Part shown: positions 1 through 9,126 of the stretch, one piece after another
Layout of the letters: every line of letters begins with the position of its first letter
How positions within the stretch are numbered: the first letter of the stretch is position 1
Source of the DNA: an uncultured Clostridium sp.
GTDB lineage: Bacteria; Bacillota; Clostridia; Clostridiales; Clostridiaceae
Direction of reading: 5' to 3'
DNA length: 54,868 nt
Assembly: GCF_947039605.1 (NCBI RefSeq)
Contig: NZ_CAMQZG010000023.1
Location: 1 to 54,868, forward strand
Position numbers and translations under genes: made by a program
The notes under the pieces: generated by a model
Database searches by the model: none
Seen by the model: the letters and a program-made list of their open reading frames with translations, nothing else
Told to the model about the DNA's origin: nothing

Positions 1-5
1 AAAAA

Positions 6-34
6 GGTACATTTCTATATTTTAGAAATGTACC
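6..34 (-). terminator. Intrinsic terminator of the RND efflux operon
   Basis: A perfect 12-bp stem (GGTACATTTCTA and its complement) with a 5-nt loop. On the minus strand it is followed by five T residues at the window edge. It lies about 50 bp beyond the stop codon of the RND permease and is the likelier end of that transcript. T residues on the plus side too make it potentially bidirectional. Confidence 0.7.
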
Positions 35-50
35 TTTTGTCTACAATCTG

Positions 51-76
51 AAAGCTCCATCGTTTGATGGAGCTTT
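51..76 (+). terminator. Intrinsic terminator, stronger on the plus strand
   Basis: An 11-bp perfect stem (AAAGCTCCATC and its complement) with a 4-nt loop and a run of six T residues on the plus strand. On the minus strand the T tail is only three bases. It probably ends a plus-strand transcript entering from outside the window, so the window starts between convergent genes. Confidence 0.6.
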
Positions 77-85
77 TTTATTACC

Positions 86-3000
86 TTAAACCTCTTTAAC
101 TTTTTTCAATTTTCTTCTTTTAATTCTTAAACTTAAAGAATCAAATATTGCATAAACAACAGGAATTACTATTAATGTAAGTAATGTTGAGAATGTCAGC
201 CCACCTATTACTGTTAGTGCAAGAGGTAATTGAAGTTCTGAACCCTCGCCTAAACCTATTGCCATAGGTATAAGCCCCATAATCGTTGTTAGAGCTGTCA
301 TAAGTATTGGTTGAAGCCTAACAGGTCCTGTTTCTAGAATAGCCTCTCTAGTAGACTTACCTTCTTCTTTAAGCCTATTTATATAGTCTATAAGCACTAT
401 TCCATTATTAACTATAATTCCACTTAGCATTATAAACCCGATCAGAGCTGTAATACCTATATTAACTCCTGTTATATACAGAAGGAATATAGCTCCAACA
501 AAAGCTAACGGAATTGTAAACATTATTATAAATGGATTTAGCAATGATTCAAATTGTGCTGCCATTATCATATAAACTAAAAGTATCGCTACAATTAATG
601 CTAATGCCATTTGTGAGAATGCATCTACCATTTGTTCTACTTCTCCACCATATTGAATTTTATAACCTGACTCAAGATTGTATGAAGCAAGATTTGCTTT
701 TACTTCTTTAACAGCATCCCCAAGTGATATTCCATCAACACCTGCATTAACTGTTACAACTCTCATATCATCTTCTCTAGCTATTTCACTATACCCCTTA
801 CCTCTTTCTATTTTTGCTATATCTGATAAAGGAATTTTCCCACCACTCATAGTATTAATAGTTATATTTTCTAAATCACTGTAACTAGCTCCATCACTTA
901 TATTTGATGAAACAACGATATCATAATTTTTATCATCCATTCCTATTTGGTCTATATTTATCCCTCTAAATGAACCTTGAACTGCTTGTGCTATTGTTAA
1001 GTTATTTAAACCATAACTCGCTGCTTTTTCTTTATCTACAATAATTCTAATTTCCTCTGAACTTTTCTCATTAGAAGATTTTATATCTATAACACCTTCT
1101 ACTTTAGTTAATTCACGCTTAATTTTATCTGTTATTTCACTTAACTTATCAAAATCTTGACCTGAAACTTTTATAACAAGTGGTGAAGAACCTGTGCTAA
1201 TACCACCTGACATTGCTACTACTTCTATTTTTGCTCCTGCGGTATTAGAAACTTTATTTCTTATTTCTCTAGCAACATCTTTATCAGAAACTTTTCTTTT
1301 ATCCTTTAGCATAACTGAAATATTAGCACCATTTTCTTCAACCATTACAGCTTCACTTTCTATGCCTTCTATTCCTTGCATTTTTTCAACTACCTCTAAG
1401 GCAATTTCATTTACACTATTTATATTTAAGCCTTTTGGAGTTACTATCTTAACAGAAACAACACCTTGGTCTGCTGCTGGGAAAAGTTCTAATCCTACTT
1501 TTGTAAAAATAAATCCTCCAAATAAAATAATTCCTACTAAAACCCCCATAACTGTTTTTTTATGATTCATGCTCCAAGTTAATATAACTAAGTAGAATCT
1601 TTTTATTTTTTCAAAAGTTTTATTTTCTTTAATTTCTGTATCCTCTTTAAATAATCTTGATGCTAAAAGAGGTACTAAAGTAAATGATACTGCTAATGAT
1701 GATACTAATGAGAAGGCTACTGAAAATGCCATTTCTCTAAATAGCTCTGATGCCATCCCCTCAACAAATACTATCGGTAAAAATACACATATAGATGTAA
1801 GTGTTGAAGCTGAAATTGCCATTGCAACTTCTTTAGTCCCCTCTATTGCTGCTGTTATACTATCTTTACCTTCTTTTCTTAGCCTATATATATTTTCTAT
1901 AACAACTATCGAGTTATCAACAAGCATTCCAACTCCAAGTGCTATTCCTCCAAGAGAAATCATATTAAGAGTAAACCCTGCAAAATATACCATTATAAAT
2001 GTTGATACTACCGATATTGGAATTGATACTGCCATTATTATTGTACTTCTAACATCTTTTAGGAACATAAATATTACTAAAACTGCAAGTATCGCACCAA
2101 GAATTGCATTCATTTTTACAGAATCAATTGCAAACTCAATAAACTGTGCCTGATCTAAAACTATTGTACTTCCAAGACCTTCTATTTTAGATTTCATACT
2201 TTCAATTTCATCTTTTACATTATTAGAAACTTTTACAGTATTAGCTGTACTTTCTTTTTGCACACTAAATATAAGTGCATCTTCACCATTTAGTCTTGCA
2301 TAATTATCTTTAGCTTCTCTTCCTTTAACAATTGTAGCTAAGTCTTTTAACTTAAAAACTTCACCCTCTCTATTTGTTATAAGGATATCCTCCACATCAG
2401 CAATAGAATCTATTTTTGATGTAGTCCTAACTAATAAATCATAACTGCCTTCAACTATTGTCCCTATTGGCATATTCATATTATCTGACTTTAAGGCTGA
2501 TGTTATATTATTCATAGTTAAACCATTCGCTGCTAGCTTGTCCTGATTTACAACTATTTTAATTTCATTATCTGAATCACCCATAATATCAACCGATGCA
2601 ACACCATCTATTCTTTCTATCATTGGCTTTAGAGTTTTTTCTGTAAAGTCAGAAAGTTCTTCTATGCCTTTCCCTTCTATATTTAATGCAAAACTCATGA
2701 TTGGCATCATATTAGGGTCCATTTTCATTATCATAGGCTTACCTACTCCACTTGGAAGCATCCCTGAAACCATATCAATCTTCTCTCTCATCTCAAGAGA
2801 TGCAAAATCCATATCTGTTCCATCTGCAAATTCTATCATAAGCATAGATGTTCCATCACCACTTATAGAATTTATCCCTTCAACATTTCCAACTGTTGCA
2901 AGCACACCCTCTAGTGGCTTTGTAACAAGATCTTCTATTTCCTCAGGACCTGCCCCACTGTACTGTGTCATCATCATAAGCATTGGAAGATTAAATGATG

Positions 3001-3112
3001 GTAGCATATCAATATTTAACTTTAAATATGAAACTGCACCAAACATTAAAACGATAAGAATACCCATAAATACAGTTATAGGGCGTTTTATACTAAAACT
3101 AGTTATCTTCAT
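86..3112 (-). CDS. RND-family efflux permease (AcrB/SwrC-like)
   Basis: Inner-membrane proton-driven multidrug or lipid efflux pump. The 1008-residue protein has the duplicated RND architecture: an N-terminal membrane helix (SFSIKRPITVFMGILIVLMF), two large extracytoplasmic loops, and two bundles of helices. The first bundle carries the proton-relay helix with GVGMLVDNSIVVIENIYR. The matching helix of the second half reads SGIIVNNGIVLIDYINRLKE. Length is slightly below Gram-negative AcrB (about 1049), as usual for Firmicute homologues such as Bacillus SwrC. The start ATG has an AGAGGTG ribosome site inside the end of the upstream adaptor gene, and the two genes overlap by 14 bp, so translation is probably coupled. 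Substrate cannot be told from sequence. Confidence 0.93.
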   Translation of the reverse strand: MKITSFSIKRPITVFMGILIVLMFGAVSYLKLNIDMLPSFNLPMLMMMTQYSGAGPEEIEDLVTKPLEGVLATVGNVEGINSISGDGTSMLMIEFADGTDMDFASLEMREKIDMVSGMLPSGVGKPMIMKMDPNMMPIMSFALNIEGKGIEELSDFTEKTLKPMIERIDGVASVDIMGDSDNEIKIVVNQDKLAANGLTMNNITSALKSDNMNMPIGTIVEGSYDLLVRTTSKIDSIADVEDILITNREGEVFKLKDLATIVKGREAKDNYARLNGEDALIFSVQKESTANTVKVSNNVKDEIESMKSKIEGLGSTIVLDQAQFIEFAIDSVKMNAILGAILAVLVIFMFLKDVRSTIIMAVSIPISVVSTFIMVYFAGFTLNMISLGGIALGVGMLVDNSIVVIENIYRLRKEGKDSITAAIEGTKEVAMAISASTLTSICVFLPIVFVEGMASELFREMAFSVAFSLVSSLAVSFTLVPLLASRLFKEDTEIKENKTFEKIKRFYLVILTWSMNHKKTVMGVLVGIILFGGFIFTKVGLELFPAADQGVVSVKIVTPKGLNINSVNEIALEVVEKMQGIEGIESEAVMVEENGANISVMLKDKRKVSDKDVAREIRNKVSNTAGAKIEVVAMSGGISTGSSPLVIKVSGQDFDKLSEITDKIKRELTKVEGVIDIKSSNEKSSEEIRIIVDKEKAASYGLNNLTIAQAVQGSFRGINIDQIGMDDKNYDIVVSSNISDGASYSDLENITINTMSGGKIPLSDIAKIERGKGYSEIAREDDMRVVTVNAGVDGISLGDAVKEVKANLASYNLESGYKIQYGGEVEQMVDAFSQMALALIVAILLVYMIMAAQFESLLNPFIIMFTIPLAFVGAIFLLYITGVNIGITALIGFIMLSGIIVNNGIVLIDYINRLKEEGKSTREAILETGPVRLQPILMTALTTIMGLIPMAIGLGEGSELQLPLALTVIGGLTFSTLLTLIVIPVVYAIFDSLSLRIKRRKLKKVKEV

Positions 3113-4445
3113 TTAAATTCACCTCTTTAACTATATTTATTTTCTCACCTTGTTTTATAAACTCTTTTCCTTTAACTACTACTCTATCACCTATTTTTAA
3201 ACCATTTTTTATTTCTATCTCATTATGATTTTCTGTTCCTGTTTTAACCTCAACTTTTTTTGCTACTCCATTAACATCTATATAAACATAATTTTTATCT
3301 AGCTCTCGGATTATAGAATCTTTTGGAATTGTGATTATATCTTTCTTAACTTCTGTCCCAAGCATAAGTTTAATAAAACTACCTACCTTTACCTCTTCAT
3401 TATTATTATTAACAAATGTTGCTATAATTTTATATTGTTTTGTTCTTTCATCAAGTTTACTAGATATACTTTCTATTTTTGCTATCTTCTCCGTTTCTTT
3501 TCCATTTATATCTACATACGTTTTAACTTCCATATCAACTTTAAACTTATCTAAATCTTCTTTTGATACTTGAAACTCAAAATCTACAGTACTATTATTT
3601 TCTATCAAAAGACCAGGTTTAGTAAAACTTATAGGCATTTCTCCCACCTTAAGATTTAACTCTTTAACTATGCCTGATATACCTGAAATTACTGTATAAT
3701 TGCCTTTTTTATCATATAACCCATTTAACATATCTGAAATTTCAGTATTATTAGAAGAACTATTTAATATACCCTCAAATTCAGTAATACTTTTATCTAA
3801 AGTAGCTTTTGTTAACTCTAATGTTTTAATCTCTGCTTTATCTTTTAAAATTTTAGTATTGTTTATAGCTTTTAATCCTTCTACTTCCAACTTTTTTTTA
3901 TCATACTCTTCTTGTATAATTTCTCCACTCTCTAACTTACTTTCTAATAAAATTATAGCCTCATCATGTACAAGGTTACTATTTTCTAGTTCTTCAATTT
4001 CTTTTTCTAAACTACCTTTAGTAAGTAAAATCCCATTACTCTTTTCTTTTAATTCATCTATCTTTGTTTGAGTTTGCGCAACTGTACCTTGAAGTTTATC
4101 ATTCGCCTCACCTAGTTGTGAAATCTGTTCATCAAGTTTACTTGAATCAAGTATCATTAAAACTTGTCCCTTTTTCACATAATCTCCAACTTTAACCTTT
4201 ATACTTAATATGTTTGATAATGCTTTAGGCGTAACCACCTCTTTTTCACCCGCACCTACAATTCCTGAAAACTTTTTATATTTTTCTATATGTGAGTTTT
4301 CTACTTTATATATTTCAACTGCAACAGTATCCTCAATCTTCTTTTCTTGTACTACCCTAGAATTTTTATTATTATATATAATTCCTGCTATACTAGCACA
4401 AGCTATTAAACTTATTAAAACAATAATTAATTTTTTCCGCATCAC
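3099..4445 (-). CDS. RND efflux periplasmic adaptor (HlyD/MFP family)
   Basis: Membrane-fusion subunit that partners the RND permease encoded immediately downstream. The 448-residue protein has an N-terminal membrane anchor (KLIIVLISLIACASIAGIIY), then a split biotinyl-lipoyl-like domain (VKVGDYVKKGQVLMILD) around a long helical hairpin at about residues 115-240, and a C-terminal beta-barrel/MP domain ending in KEFIKQGEKINIV. The likely start is a GTG at 4445 with AAAGGGG seven bases upstream. The ATG one codon later is equally possible. In a Gram-positive cell with no outer membrane channel, it would stabilise or gate the permease on the outer face. Confidence 0.9.
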   Translation of the reverse strand: MMRKKLIIVLISLIACASIAGIIYNNKNSRVVQEKKIEDTVAVEIYKVENSHIEKYKKFSGIVGAGEKEVVTPKALSNILSIKVKVGDYVKKGQVLMILDSSKLDEQISQLGEANDKLQGTVAQTQTKIDELKEKSNGILLTKGSLEKEIEELENSNLVHDEAIILLESKLESGEIIQEEYDKKKLEVEGLKAINNTKILKDKAEIKTLELTKATLDKSITEFEGILNSSSNNTEISDMLNGLYDKKGNYTVISGISGIVKELNLKVGEMPISFTKPGLLIENNSTVDFEFQVSKEDLDKFKVDMEVKTYVDINGKETEKIAKIESISSKLDERTKQYKIIATFVNNNNEEVKVGSFIKLMLGTEVKKDIITIPKDSIIRELDKNYVYIDVNGVAKKVEVKTGTENHNEIEIKNGLKIGDRVVVKGKEFIKQGEKINIVKEVNLNEDN

Positions 4446-4648
4446 TCTAACACCCCTTTAGTATTTCTAATAAATATTGATTTATTTTCATTATATAATA
4501 TATAAATGCTAAGTATATTAAGAATAAATTAACAATACGCTCTATTTAGAGTATATATCATATTATTTTAATATTTTTCTTTCTAACTTAGTTTTATAAA
4601 CTTATTTAATATATAATAAACTTAATACATACAAAAAGGAGACTTAAA

Positions 4649-6091
4649 ATGGAACTTCAGCACTGGTTTGCAATGGGTAGCCTTGGTATTGTCGTTAATA
4701 TTATTCTTATAATATTTTTAATATTTTTTGAGAGAAAGAGTCCTTCAACTACTTGGGCTTGGCTTTTAATTTTAATATTTATTCCAATTATAGGATTTAT
4801 CTTATATTTATTATTTGGTCTAAACTTGAATAGACAAAAATTATCTAATAAGAAATTAATAGATGATACAACTAAGAATAATTACTTTAAAAATCTCAAA
4901 GAAAAACATATATGTAACCCTAGTTCAATAAAAAATCAAGATGTTATATTTATGAATTATAATAATTGTAATGCTGTTTATACTGAAGAGAACAAAGTAA
5001 CCCTTCTAGCCGATGGTATAGAATTATTTAATGACATAAAAGAAAACTTAAGCAATGCTAAAGAATATATTCATATAGAATTTTATATTTTTAGAAGTGA
5101 TAAAATTGGAACAGAACTACTTGATATCCTTTGTAAAAAATCTAAAGAAGGTATTGGTGTTAAACTTTTAATTGATGATATGGGTAATGGTATAAAAAGA
5201 AAGGATGTTAAAAGACTAAAAAATTCTGGTGTTAAATATTCTGTATTTTTCCCAAGTGTTCTTCACTTTTTAAACTTAAGACTTAACTATAGAAATCATA
5301 GAAAAATAATTGTGATTGATGGTTCTATATCTTATGTTGGTGGTTTTAATGTTGGTGATGAATATCTTGGAGATAGTAAAATTGGTAATTGGAGAGATAC
5401 TCACCTTAAAATTGAAGGTCCTGCTATAAATGATCTAGAAGAAAGATTCCTTCTTGATTGGACATATTCAGTTGGAGAAGAACTTACAGATGAACATAAG
5501 AAATATATGTTTAAACATACTAATTATATTGATAATGAAGAAATAACACCACTTCAAATTATATCTTCTGGTCCTGACCATAGACAAGCTCATATCAAAA
5601 ATGTTTATATGAAAATTATTAATAATGCAAAAAAAAACATTTATATCCAAAGTCCTTATTTTGTACCTGATGACTCAATCTTAGACTCACTAAAACTCTC
5701 AGCACTCTCTGGAGTTAATGTTAATATAATGCTCCCTGGTAAGCCGGACCACTTCTTTATGCCTTGGGTTTCAAATCAGTATATAGATGAATTATTAGAA
5801 TCAAATGTTAATGTTTACTTCTATAACAATGGTTTTATACATGCTAAAACCATTGTTTCAGATTCTAGTATTTCTAGTGTTGGTACTGCTAACATGGATA
5901 TTAGAAGCTTTACTCTTAATTTTGAAACAAATGCTATTCTTTATGGTGAAAAAATTGCACTTGAACTTGAAAGACAATTTAAAGATGATTTAAACCACTG
6001 CGAAAAACTTGATTTAAAATCATTCAAAAAACGTAGTATAATTACTAAATTCTTTGAAGCTATCTTTAGATTAATTTCACCTATAATGTAA
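4649..6091 (+). CDS. cls: Cardiolipin synthase (phospholipase D superfamily)
   Basis: Condenses two phosphatidylglycerol molecules to cardiolipin in the cytoplasmic membrane. The 480-residue length and layout match bacterial ClsA. Two N-terminal membrane helices (about residues 8-27 and 36-58) come first. Two PLD catalytic motifs follow: HRKIIVIDG (HxKxxxxD, about residue 218) and HAKTIVSDS (about residue 399). Both His, Lys and Asp sets are intact. The start follows AAAGGAG seven bases upstream, and a TATAAT -10 hexamer sits at 4612-4617. The gene is monocistronic: it is divergent from the efflux operon and closed by a hairpin directly after its stop. Confidence 0.93.
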   Translation: MELQHWFAMGSLGIVVNIILIIFLIFFERKSPSTTWAWLLILIFIPIIGFILYLLFGLNLNRQKLSNKKLIDDTTKNNYFKNLKEKHICNPSSIKNQDVIFMNYNNCNAVYTEENKVTLLADGIELFNDIKENLSNAKEYIHIEFYIFRSDKIGTELLDILCKKSKEGIGVKLLIDDMGNGIKRKDVKRLKNSGVKYSVFFPSVLHFLNLRLNYRNHRKIIVIDGSISYVGGFNVGDEYLGDSKIGNWRDTHLKIEGPAINDLEERFLLDWTYSVGEELTDEHKKYMFKHTNYIDNEEITPLQIISSGPDHRQAHIKNVYMKIINNAKKNIYIQSPYFVPDDSILDSLKLSALSGVNVNIMLPGKPDHFFMPWVSNQYIDELLESNVNVYFYNNGFIHAKTIVSDSSISSVGTANMDIRSFTLNFETNAILYGEKIALELERQFKDDLNHCEKLDLKSFKKRSIITKFFEAIFRLISPIM

Positions 6092-6127
6092 AAATAGCCT
6101 ATCCATTTTTGATGGCTAGGCTATTTT
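6091..6127. terminator. Bidirectional terminator between cls and the TVP38-like gene
   Basis: A stem of 11 bp (AAAATAGCCTA and its complement) flanked by A and T runs on both sides. It sits between two convergent genes and touches the stop codon of each, so it can serve both transcripts. Confidence 0.8.
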
Positions 6128-6675
6128 TATTTTCTTTTTTTCATTGTAAACCAAATTAATATTATTGAAGCGATTGTTATAAACAATCTTATAAAATTAT
6201 CATTTATATTTATAAGGTCATAGCTAACAATTGCTTCAAGCCCTATAGATGGTATCTTTCCAAGTATTGTTGCTACTGTATACGGAACTATTGATACCTC
6301 ACTTATAGCTGCGGCAAGTGTTACAAATCCTGATGGAACAAAGGGTAGTAATCTTGCCTCAAAAATTAGCATAGCTGCTTTTTTTCCTTTACTTTGTATT
6401 ATATTACCTATCATTTTATATCTTGATAAATTTTCTGCCTTCTTTTTAAATCCCAATCTATATAAATAAAAGGTAATAACCCCACCGATAACCTCACCTA
6501 AAAGCGAAATTAAAAAGCCTTTTACCGGTCCAAAAAATATGATATTAGCACCTGTCACAAAAAATGAAGGTACAATACCAAGTAGTGCTACAATTATACT
6601 TACTAATAAACTTATTGGAATTGCTAAATATGCATAATTATTCAAAATCTCTACAAACCCATCTACACTAAACAA
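6127..6675 (-). CDS. TVP38/TMEM64 family (VTT/SNARE-associated domain) membrane protein
   Basis: Integral membrane protein of 182 residues in the DedA/TVP38 superfamily, whose members are linked to lipid or undecaprenyl-phosphate flipping. Re-entrant loop features are visible in FVTGANIIFFGPVKGFLISLLGEVIGG and again in EARLLPFVPSGFVTLAAA. About five to six hydrophobic segments are present. Translation begins at TTG (6675), eight bases after a strong GGAGGAGG site. No better-placed ATG exists. Specific substrate is not deducible. Confidence 0.82.
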   Translation of the reverse strand: MFSVDGFVEILNNYAYLAIPISLLVSIIVALLGIVPSFFVTGANIIFFGPVKGFLISLLGEVIGGVITFYLYRLGFKKKAENLSRYKMIGNIIQSKGKKAAMLIFEARLLPFVPSGFVTLAAAISEVSIVPYTVATILGKIPSIGLEAIVSYDLININDNFIRLFITIASIILIWFTMKKRK

Positions 6676-6713
6676 TAAATTATCCTCCTCCTTTTTTCTA
6701 AAAAATCAGATTT

Positions 6714-7160
6714 TTATTTTCTTAAACTTTTAACCATAACTTTTTCACCATCATAGTCTAGTTCACCATTAAATTCAAAACCTTCTCTTTTATACATTTC
6801 AAGTGCTTTTGTATTTTTTTCAAATATACTTATATAAACTTCATCACAATTATATATATTTTCTAATTCATTTATAATATATTTTAAAGCTTTTACTCCA
6901 TAGCCTTTTCCTTGAAACCTTTTGTCTAACATAAATCTATCAAGCCATACCCGACCGTTCTCATTATCTATCTTTCCATACATTGTAAATCCAATCATTT
7001 CATTATTATAATATATACACATAGGCTTCCAGTAATTATAATATTTTGACTCTGCTATTGATTGTGCATTACTCTCTATAAAATCATTTTGATTTTCTTC
7101 TACTACTAACTTTGTAACTAACCAAAAACTCTCTTTACTTACTTCAATTAATTTAATCAC
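6714..7160 (-). CDS. GNAT-family N-acetyltransferase, diamine/spermidine acetyltransferase-like
   Basis: A 148-residue single-domain GNAT enzyme that would transfer acetyl from acetyl-CoA to an amine. The acetyl-CoA pyrophosphate-binding motif is visible as LDKRFQGKGYGVKALKYI (about residues 77-94), followed by the conserved IFEKNTKALEMYKREGFE segment typical of spermine/spermidine acetyltransferases such as Bacillus BltD. That substrate assignment is inference from overall resemblance. The start is GTG, six bases after GGGAGA. It stands alone between an upstream terminator and the TVP38-like gene. Confidence 0.8.
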   Translation of the reverse strand: MIKLIEVSKESFWLVTKLVVEENQNDFIESNAQSIAESKYYNYWKPMCIYYNNEMIGFTMYGKIDNENGRVWLDRFMLDKRFQGKGYGVKALKYIINELENIYNCDEVYISIFEKNTKALEMYKREGFEFNGELDYDGEKVMVKSLRK

Positions 7161-7206
7161 ATCTATTCTCCCTAACTATTTCTTATAAATCATTATACAA
7201 TAAAAA

Positions 7207-7238
7207 AAGATATAGAGAATAATTATTCTCTATATCTT
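7207..7238 (-). terminator. Intrinsic terminator of the lysine permease gene
   Basis: A perfect 32-bp palindrome (16-bp arms, AAGATATAGAGAATAA and its complement) followed on the minus strand by seven T residues, just four bases past the permease stop codon. Confidence 0.85.
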
Positions 7239-7242
7239 AACA

Positions 7243-8673
7243 TTATTTTTCAAGTCTTCTTAAATCAACTTTATCTAATGGAATTAACTTTGTTTTATGT
7301 TTTATCTTATATGTAAAGAATATTATTAAGAATAATGGAATTCCTACATATGCTGAAATTAAATTCCCCCACTCAATACCATCACTACCTATACTTGCAT
7401 ACCCTTGCCCTATTACAGAAACAAAACATAATACAAATGCGATTATAGGTCCAAGAGGGAAAAGTTTTGCTTTATAAGGTAAATCTTTTATCTTTTTACC
7501 TTGTGCAACATATGCTCTTCTAAATCTATAATGACACATAGCAATTCCAAGCCAAGCAATAAATCCTGATAACCCTGAAGCTGCTACAAGCCATGTATAA
7601 ACCGTACCATCTCCAAAGCTTCCTGTTAGGAAACTAATTGATGCAACCACAGTTGTAAGAAGTATTGCATTTACAGGTACACCTCTTTTATTTACTTTTC
7701 CAAATGCTTTTGGTGCCATCCCATCTTTTGACATTGCATATAGCATTCTGCTTGATGCATACATTCCTGAGTTACCTGCTGATAAAACAGAAGTTAAAAT
7801 AACAGCATTCATAATACTAGCTGCCCCTGCAATTCCAAGTCTTTCAAAAACTAAAGTAAATGCACTTGTTGTAACTGTAAGTTCTGATGGTGCTATTATT
7901 GCTCCTATAATTATTATAGTTCCTAAGTAGAATAATACTATTCTCCAGAAAATTGTATTTACAGCTCTTGGAACATCTCTTTCTGGATTTTCACTTTCTC
8001 CTGCTGCAAGTCCAATAAGTTCTGTACCTTGGAATGAGAATCCTGCTACTAAGAAAATTGCAAATACTGCTTTACTTCCACCAATAAAGGGTCCTCCACC
8101 TTGGAAATATTTTGTAAACCCTTCAGCTTTACCTCCAAGAATACCAATAATCATTAAAACTCCGACTACTAAAAATATAATAACAGTAATAACTTTTATA
8201 GTTGCAAACCAAAATTCTGATTCACCATATGCTCTTGCTGATAATAAATTAAGTCCAACAATAATTAATAAAAATAAGGCACTCCATGCTACTGCTGGAA
8301 CCTGTGGATACCAAAATTTCATAACAATAGAACCTGCAACCATTTCTGCTGCAATAGTTATAGCCCAGTTATACCAATAATTCCATCCCATAGCAAAACC
8401 TAGTGCTGGGTCAATAAATTTTGTTGAATAACTACCAAATGAACCCGTTTCTGGTAAATATGTTGCCATTTCTCCAAGACCTGTGCAAAGGAAATATACC
8501 ATTACTCCAACTATTGCATAAGCAAGAAACGCTCCACCAACACCAGCCTGATGAATTGTTCCTCCCATAGCTAGGAAGATTCCTGTCCCAATAGCTCCAC
8601 CAAGGGCAATCATAGATAAATGTCTAGCTTTTAAGCCTCGTTGTAAACCTTCACCTTCATTATTTGTACTCAT
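7243..8673 (-). CDS. lysP: Lysine permease, APC amino-acid transporter family
   Basis: Proton-coupled amino-acid importer in the cytoplasmic membrane, 476 residues with about 12 membrane helices, as usual for the amino-acid permease subfamily. The APC signature region is clear at the N-terminus (LSMIALGGAIGTGIF, about residues 18-32) and at helix 3 (GEMATYLPETGSFG). The general family alone would not fix the substrate, but the leader of this gene is a lysine riboswitch with its own terminator, which makes lysine the expected cargo. The start ATG has GAGGAGG upstream. It forms a single-gene unit. Confidence 0.88.
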   Translation of the reverse strand: MSTNNEGEGLQRGLKARHLSMIALGGAIGTGIFLAMGGTIHQAGVGGAFLAYAIVGVMVYFLCTGLGEMATYLPETGSFGSYSTKFIDPALGFAMGWNYWYNWAITIAAEMVAGSIVMKFWYPQVPAVAWSALFLLIIVGLNLLSARAYGESEFWFATIKVITVIIFLVVGVLMIIGILGGKAEGFTKYFQGGGPFIGGSKAVFAIFLVAGFSFQGTELIGLAAGESENPERDVPRAVNTIFWRIVLFYLGTIIIIGAIIAPSELTVTTSAFTLVFERLGIAGAASIMNAVILTSVLSAGNSGMYASSRMLYAMSKDGMAPKAFGKVNKRGVPVNAILLTTVVASISFLTGSFGDGTVYTWLVAASGLSGFIAWLGIAMCHYRFRRAYVAQGKKIKDLPYKAKLFPLGPIIAFVLCFVSVIGQGYASIGSDGIEWGNLISAYVGIPLFLIIFFTYKIKHKTKLIPLDKVDLRRLEK

Positions 8674-8739
8674 CTTTAGTTCCTCCTCTTATGGTTTTCC
8701 ATAAGTTATAACAGGTAGCTAATTAATCGAAATTTAAAA

Positions 8740-8768
8740 AACCCCAAACTTAATATAAGTTTGGGGTT
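8740..8768 (-). terminator. Riboswitch-controlled terminator upstream of lysP
   Basis: A 13-bp GC-rich stem (AACCCCAAACTTA and its complement) with a 3-nt loop and a T run on the minus strand, 70 bp upstream of the lysP start. It is the expression platform of the lysine riboswitch: when lysine is bound it should form and stop transcription. Confidence 0.8.
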
Positions 8769-8811
8769 AAAAATCAAATTTTAAAATTCAAAAATTCAAA
8801 AATTCACATTA

Positions 8812-8980
8812 ATGATAGCACCCCACAACTATATTGTGACAGTATTATATATATTCTATACAATCCCAGCTATATAAAATTCAAGCAATCTTATATACTT
8901 CGGCAAAATCCCCTTTTTTAATATTTCAAAGATGCTTACTCTCCATATTAATAGTAATGGTTTTTGCTCCTCTACCTCGT
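8812..8980 (-). ncRNA. Lysine riboswitch (L-box) aptamer
   Basis: Read on the minus strand this leader has the conserved L-box landmarks in order: ACGAGGTAGAGGAGC (8966-8980), GGAGAGTAAGC, then AAAAAGGGGATTTTGCCGAAG in the middle, then AGCTGGGAT, and finally ACTGTCAC with GGGGTGCTATC (8816-8826). These are the core residues of the five-helix junction known to bind L-lysine. The aptamer is followed 44 bp later by a strong terminator and then by the permease gene, so lysine should switch the gene off. It fills most of the gene-free stretch 8674-9126. Confidence 0.88.
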
Positions 8981-9000
8981 TATTAACTTTTCTTTCCTTA

Positions 9001-9029
9001 ATTATCATCTATAACTTACCTTGCGTCAA
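9001..9029 (-). promoter_or_regulatory. Sigma-A type promoter of the lysine riboswitch/lysP
   Basis: On the minus strand TTGACG (9024-9029) and GATAAT (9001-9006) are separated by exactly 17 bp. Transcription would start about 8994, just before the riboswitch. Confidence 0.7.
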
Positions 9030-9126
9030 CAACTTATTAATTTTTTATTAAATTTCTAAGTATAATCCGCAATTAGCTATTAATATGCTAATTATTTCCT
9101 TTATAAAAAGTAATTCTAACACCTAA

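Noticed and set aside
2664-3116. Long plus-strand open frames opposite the efflux genes
   Set aside because: They lack ribosome sites and mirror the codon structure of the well-supported minus-strand RND and adaptor genes.
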